DNA of 64,000 nucleotides from Diphasiastrum complanatum (lineage: Eukaryota > Streptophyta > Lycopodiopsida > Lycopodiales > Lycopodiaceae). How positions within the stretch are numbered: position 1 is the first letter of the stretch; the number at the start of each line of letters is the position of its first letter. The notes beneath the pieces were generated by a model that saw only the letters and a list, made by a program, of their open reading frames with translations, was not told the DNA's origin and ran no database searches. Shown here one piece after another: positions 37,159-43,100 of this stretch. Position numbers and translations under genes: made by a program. Location: positions 34,384,361-34,448,360 of the forward strand of contig CM055106.1 of the NCBI GenBank assembly GCA_029204225.1, written 5' to 3'.

Positions 37159-40100
37159 GTGTGAAAGTTTGGCTTATAAAACTTCAGTTGGAACTCTATA
37201 GGGAATAGTAGAATTATGAATAACTTGTGCATGTGCATTTTGTGAGGTATCTCAATGTCTCATTGAGTCATCATTCATTTAAGTGTGTCGATTACCAGCT
37301 GTTTATATTGTCATTGTATAAAGCTATAATCATTGTCTAGCCACGTAAACAACACTGGATTTGCATATAACAAAAGGCTAGGATCAAAATTAAGCAATAA
37401 AAGAACAAACCACCCTTCAAAACGTTTTGCCGTTTCTTTTCCTTTTCAAACGCGTTGCGAAAAGGCTTTTCTAAAAGGTCCACGAAACATTGCAAGTGTG
37501 ATATCAACTTCAAATGCTACCTCATCCAATTTTGCCCTATTTCCAAAACAATCACAATGAAGGATGAAGCATTCTTATAGAACATACTGATGGAGCACGA
37601 TCTGATGTGATGGAGCCAAATTAGTGGATAGGTGGGCAGATTAAAATTTCCAGCTGTGATGGCTCTTTGGCCATCTTGCAATAGATATGGAAATCCTATC
37701 TACCTAAGTCCCCAAGGTTACACCCTGATTCGAACCAGCCGATTCGAACCGATTCTTTTCGGTTCGAACCGGCAGGCCAGGTTCAGGATACAGGCCTACT
37801 GGGCTACTCTGCATATATTCCGCAGGCCTCTTTACATTTACTGTTGGTTATGTATATTTCTGGTTACGCATTTTATATTAGTCATGTACAGGCCCCAAAG
37901 CCTTTTTATATGCTTATGACCCGCACTGGGTCCTTTTTTATGACATTGACTGGCCTTGGGCCCTTATTATATGGTTATATGTGGAGTGGGGGCCCGTAGG
38001 AGGGCGCACTATTTTCCCTCCACATTTTGCCTCCCTTTACTTTTGAATTCCTATTTTAGGGTTCATTGGTAGGGTATTTATAGGGGCATTTGTACACTCA
38101 TTTTTCAGATTATTGATTGGTATTGCTTGGGCTCTTCGTGGGAGAACCTATTGTCTTGTCTATTGCTTGTAGGGCTTTAGTCTATTGCTGTCTTTTATGC
38201 TTGATTGATTCAACACCTGAGATTTTGATCATAACTTGGTATCAGATTACTTTCCTGATTGCTGAATTTCAGATCTGATTTTCTGATTGGGTAACCATTT
38301 TCCTTGCTGATTTTTTTTCTCTTTGCTAAGGGCTTTCGTCTCTTTGCTTCAGCAACATTCAGCACAGTCTGGAGGAGGACCAACTCCCACCATAGCATTT
38401 TCCCTGGCGGAGCTTTAGCAGATAGTTAGCGGAAGTACTTCCGCTAAATTTGGCGGCCGAATTTTTTTTTATTTTTTTTGGGCAGATAATTTCCGGCGCC
38501 CAAGTTCCAAATCCTTTTCCCTCTTTTTTTTTGAATCCTCCATTTGATTCAAGGAGAGGATTCCCAGCCATCTTTTCAGCATTGATTGGAGGCTGTCCAG
38601 CGCCCTACTTCATCACATTTTTCAGCCATTGTTCCAGCAGAGTTTCAGCCATATTTCAGTTTTGACTGGAGGCTGTCCATCGCCCTATTTCATCACGTTT
38701 TCCACAGATTTCCAGCCATATTTTCAACATTGATTGGAGGCTATTGCCCACTTTCATTCTCCTTGTGGTCACATTTTCCAGCCAGCTCTTCGCACACGCT
38801 TGGAGCTCTATCGAGAGGTATGTTTGCTGGTTTTTCCTTGCTTTCCACACCTTTTCTTGACATTTGTCATTTCCTTTCTTGCTCTTAGTGTCGTTTGTGT
38901 ACCTAAAGCGTATTTGGGGTGACGACAAAAGTCCGCTTCTTCCGATATTAAGCTTTTCTTACACTCTCTTCACTTCCTGCATTCCTTGACCATGGATACT
39001 TCCCCTACATCTTCTGAGCCTCGCATACCGTCTTCCACGTACCTTGACGAAGTACGGCATGAATTCCGAGATCATCTTAGGGAAGCCATGAGTGATGTAC
39101 GCACTGATTTACGCCAGGAGTTACGAGAGACGTTCACTGCTCTTTCTACCCAGATTGCTACACTATCATTACAGTCCAGTGTTTCTCCACTATCTCCACC
39201 TGTTCCCCCACAGCGTACATTTCCACCACCCGAGACTCCTTCATCTTTTGGTCCTTTGCCACGAGACTTTAAGGATAAGGTTCAGCGTACTGTGTATTCT
39301 GGGTCATCCGATGGGAATGAACTCGAGAATTGGTATTCTAAGCTTGAGACCTACTTCCTTATGTTTCCTAAGACTGACATTCAGCGGATACATTTGGCTG
39401 CTTTACATTTGGAGGACCGCGTTGCTACTTGGTGGCGCATGTTTCGCCAGACGGCTTCACACCTTGGCCTTGTTAGTTGGACAGAGTTTATGACAGCACT
39501 CCGCCTAGCGATGATTGATCCTCAGTGGCTTATTCGACAACGCGACATCTTTCGCAGTTCATCTCACACTGGTGACTTGGTTGCTTATACGACATGGTTT
39601 ACAGAGCTTTCCTATCTATTCCCAGATATTTCTACATTGGAGCTCATCTCTCGCTACGTTGCCGGTCTACGAGGCGCACTCAGGTATGATGTTTCTTCTT
39701 TTTTTCCACTCACTCTTTCTCACGCTATCTCCCTTGCTACCGCACTGCAGCACAAGTACTCTCCCATCTCTTCCTCTGTTTGTCGTCCTTCGCGTCCTTT
39801 CACACGTCCTATTTTTTTCTCTCCATCCTCTGCTAGTCCCACAGCAGCAGACATTGACATTCTCTCATGATGGTACTCAGCCTATATTTTCTGGTATTGA
39901 TTCTCAGCAGGACTATCAGCTTACTTCCGGGAAGCAGTTCATACGAAGCCTCCCATAGGCCCACTGTGCGGCTATTCTTTCTGTTCAGCCAGTTCAGCCT
40001 ATTGCGGATGCACCACCTTTGCCACAAGTATTTTCTGAACTGTTGCGTGAATTTGAGCTTGTTTTTAGAGAGCCGACTCAGTTACCACCTTTACGAGATG

Positions 40101-43100
40101 TCAACCACCATATAGACCTTGTTTCCTCTGCATCACCTCCTTCTCGTCCTCCTTTTTGTATGTCTATTGTTGAGCGCGAGGAAGTCGAGCGTCAGGTGTC
40201 TGATTTATTACGTCAAGGCCTTATTGTTCCTAGCCACAGTCCTTTTGGTGCTCCTGTTTTACTTGTTGATAAGAAGGATGGTACTAAACATCTATGTATT
40301 GATTATCATGCTTTAAATAAACTTACTATCCGTAATCAGTACCCTATCCCTCATATGGATGACCTGTTTGACCAGTTACGCCAAGCCAAGATCTTTTCTA
40401 AACTTGACCTCCGTTCCGGTTATCACCAGATTCGTATGCATCCTCCTGATGAGCACAAGACAGCTTTTCGTACCCACTTTGGTCTGTATGAGTTTCGTGT
40501 CCTTCCTTTTGGTGTTACCAATGGCCCGCCCACTTTTCAGAATGTCATGAATAACATCTTTCGTCCTCTGCTTGGAAAGTGTGTCATTGTTTATTTTGAC
40601 GATATCCTCATTTATAGCACCACTCTCTCTCTTCATGTTCAGCACGTTCGTTTTGTTTTTGTTTTGTTAGTTACTCATCATCTGTATGCTAAACGTTCTA
40701 AATGTTCTTTTGCTGTTGTACAATTTGAGTTTTTGGACTTCTTTGTTACTAATGGTATTGTTCGTCTCGACCCTCGTAAGGTCCGTTCTATTCTTTCATG
40801 GCCTGTACCTGCTGATGTTCATGATGTTCGTATGTTTCTTGGTCTTGCTATCCATCTTCGTAAACCAGTTGCTCATTTTGCCACTCTTGCATCTCCTTTG
40901 CATGCTCTGCTGAAAAAGGAAACTTCGTTTGCTTGGACTCCCGCATGTCAGTCAGCTTTTGATACTTTGAAGGTTAAGCTTACCACTACCCCTGTTTTAT
41001 GTCTTCCAGATTTTTCCCAGCGTTTTGTTGTTGAGACTGATGCTAGTTCCACAGGATTAGGTGCTTTGTTACGTCAGCGTCAGTGTGTTATTGCATATGA
41101 ATCCCGTCGTCTTCGTTCGTATGAGCAGCGCTATTCCACTCATGAAAAAGAGTTGCTTGCTATCATTTTTGCTTCAAAAAGAAGTGGCGTCATTATCTGT
41201 ATCGTGTTCTGTTTGATGTTTTTACTGATCACCAGTCACTTCGTTATTTGTATACACAAAAGGATCTTAGTGATCGTCAGTACCATTGGCTTCAGTTTTT
41301 ACAGTCCTTTCATTATAAGCCTGGTAAAAGTAACGCTGCTGCTGATGCTTTGTCTCGTTTACCTGCTCTTACTTACAGTCTTGTTACGTCTCCCCACTCT
41401 TGGTATGATGATCTTCCTCAGGCTTATGCCACATGTCCAGACTTTCGTGATATTATGTCGTCTGCCTCTCGTCCTTCCTCTCACCCTCACCAGGTTTACT
41501 CCATTGTTAATCATCGTTTGTTTCACTATGGTTCGTTATGTATTCCCAGCACTCTCGACATACGTCCACAGCTCCTTGATGCCCATTCCTCTCCTGTTGG
41601 TGGCCATTTTGGTTTTCAGAAGTCCTTGTTCCGTTTGAAAGAACATTTTTATTGGCCTTCCATGAAGCGTGAGCTTTCCCACCTTATTCATACTTGTGAT
41701 TTTTGCCTTCGTAACAAGTATTCCCGTGAAAAACCTGGCGGTCTCCTTCAAAGTTGGCCTATTCCTTCCCGCCAGTGGACTGATATATCTATGGACTTCA
41801 TTTTAGGTCTTCCCCGTACTCAGCGTGGTCATGACTCTTGTTTGGTGGTAGTTGATAGGTTTTCTAAACAAGCTCATTTCATACCAGTCAGACGTACTAT
41901 TACAGCAGAGCAGTGTGGTCGTATATTTATTTCTGAGATTTTCCCCTTACATGGTCTCCCACGATCTATACTTACTGATCGGGATACCAAGTTTACATCA
42001 GGTTTTTGGACAGAGCTTATGCGTATCTTGGATGTTAGGATACTTATGGGCACTGCTTATCATTCTTCTGCGGATGGTCAGTCTGAGGTTATTAACCGGG
42101 TATTGGAGGATTATTTACGACATTATGTTCCTCCTTCTGGTCGTGATTGGGATCAGCATTTATGTTTGGCTGAGTATAGTTATAACAGTTCTGTTAGTTC
42201 CAGCACAGGTGTTTCTCCTTTCCTGCTTGCTTATGGATACTCACCAGTTCTACCCGGTATACCTGCTCCTCCAGATGATGCACCTGTTACTATTTCATCT
42301 TATCTTTCGAGTGCTCGGGAGATTATTACTAGAGCTACTACACATTTACAGCATATTCAGCAGCGGTACAGGACCATTGTTGATCGTCATCGACGCCATG
42401 TTGAGTTTGCAAAGGGAGATACTATTTTTCTCCGGTTACGCTTTGCTCGCCATCGTTTTGTACAGGGTCTTACTTCTACTGAGAAGCTTGCGCCGCGCTA
42501 TTATGGGCCTTTTCAGATTCTTGAGCGCCTCAGTCCAGTTACATATCGTCTTGAGCTACCTGCTACTGCTCAGGCTTGTGATATCTTTCATCTCAGTTTA
42601 TTACGTGCTGCTATTGAGGATGATGCTCCTCGAATTCCTCATTTCCTACAGATCCAGAGCTTTTTCCATTCCTGCCAGCTGCTATTTTACAGGTGCGCTT
42701 ATTGCATAGTCGTCGCCATCGGTAGGTTCAGTTTTTGGTCCAGTGGGATGGAAATCCTATTGAGGAGGCTACTTGCGAGCCCATTGATGTTTTTTATCAT
42801 ACCCCTATCCTGGCTGATCAGGCTCGATCACTTGCAGCTACCATTGCTTCTCGGGATGCTCCGGCTTCTCTTGATGTTCCTTTCTCAGATGGGATATCTT
42901 GATGCAGTATTTTTCTCTGGCACTGGTTCTTATCTTATTTTGTCTACATTGGGGGCAATGTTCTTTATAGCCAGGGAGAGTTACGGACTACAGGATACAG
43001 GCCTACTGGGCTACTCTGCATATATTCCGCAGGCCTCTTTACATTTACTGTTGGTTATGTATATTTCTGGTTACGCATTTTATATTAGTCATGTACAGGC

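Noticed and set aside
37100-37238. Start of the LINE RT frame within the flanking repeat (upstream of the GA tract)
   Set aside because: The frame merely stays open through the GA tract. The element proper begins at 37103, so the upstream residues are not part of it.
37731-37783. Possible tRNA gene or SINE (GGTTCGAACC resembles a B box)
   Set aside because: No A box or cloverleaf could be placed around it, and the motif is repeated as short palindromes.
38584-38760. CRISPR-like spaced repeats
   Set aside because: Only three diverged units with similar spacers, inside a plant retrotransposon leader. No CRISPR array exists in this window.
41852-42709. 285-codon plus-strand frame rich in Leu
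   Set aside because: Shadow of the integrase frame of the young gypsy element; no independent features.
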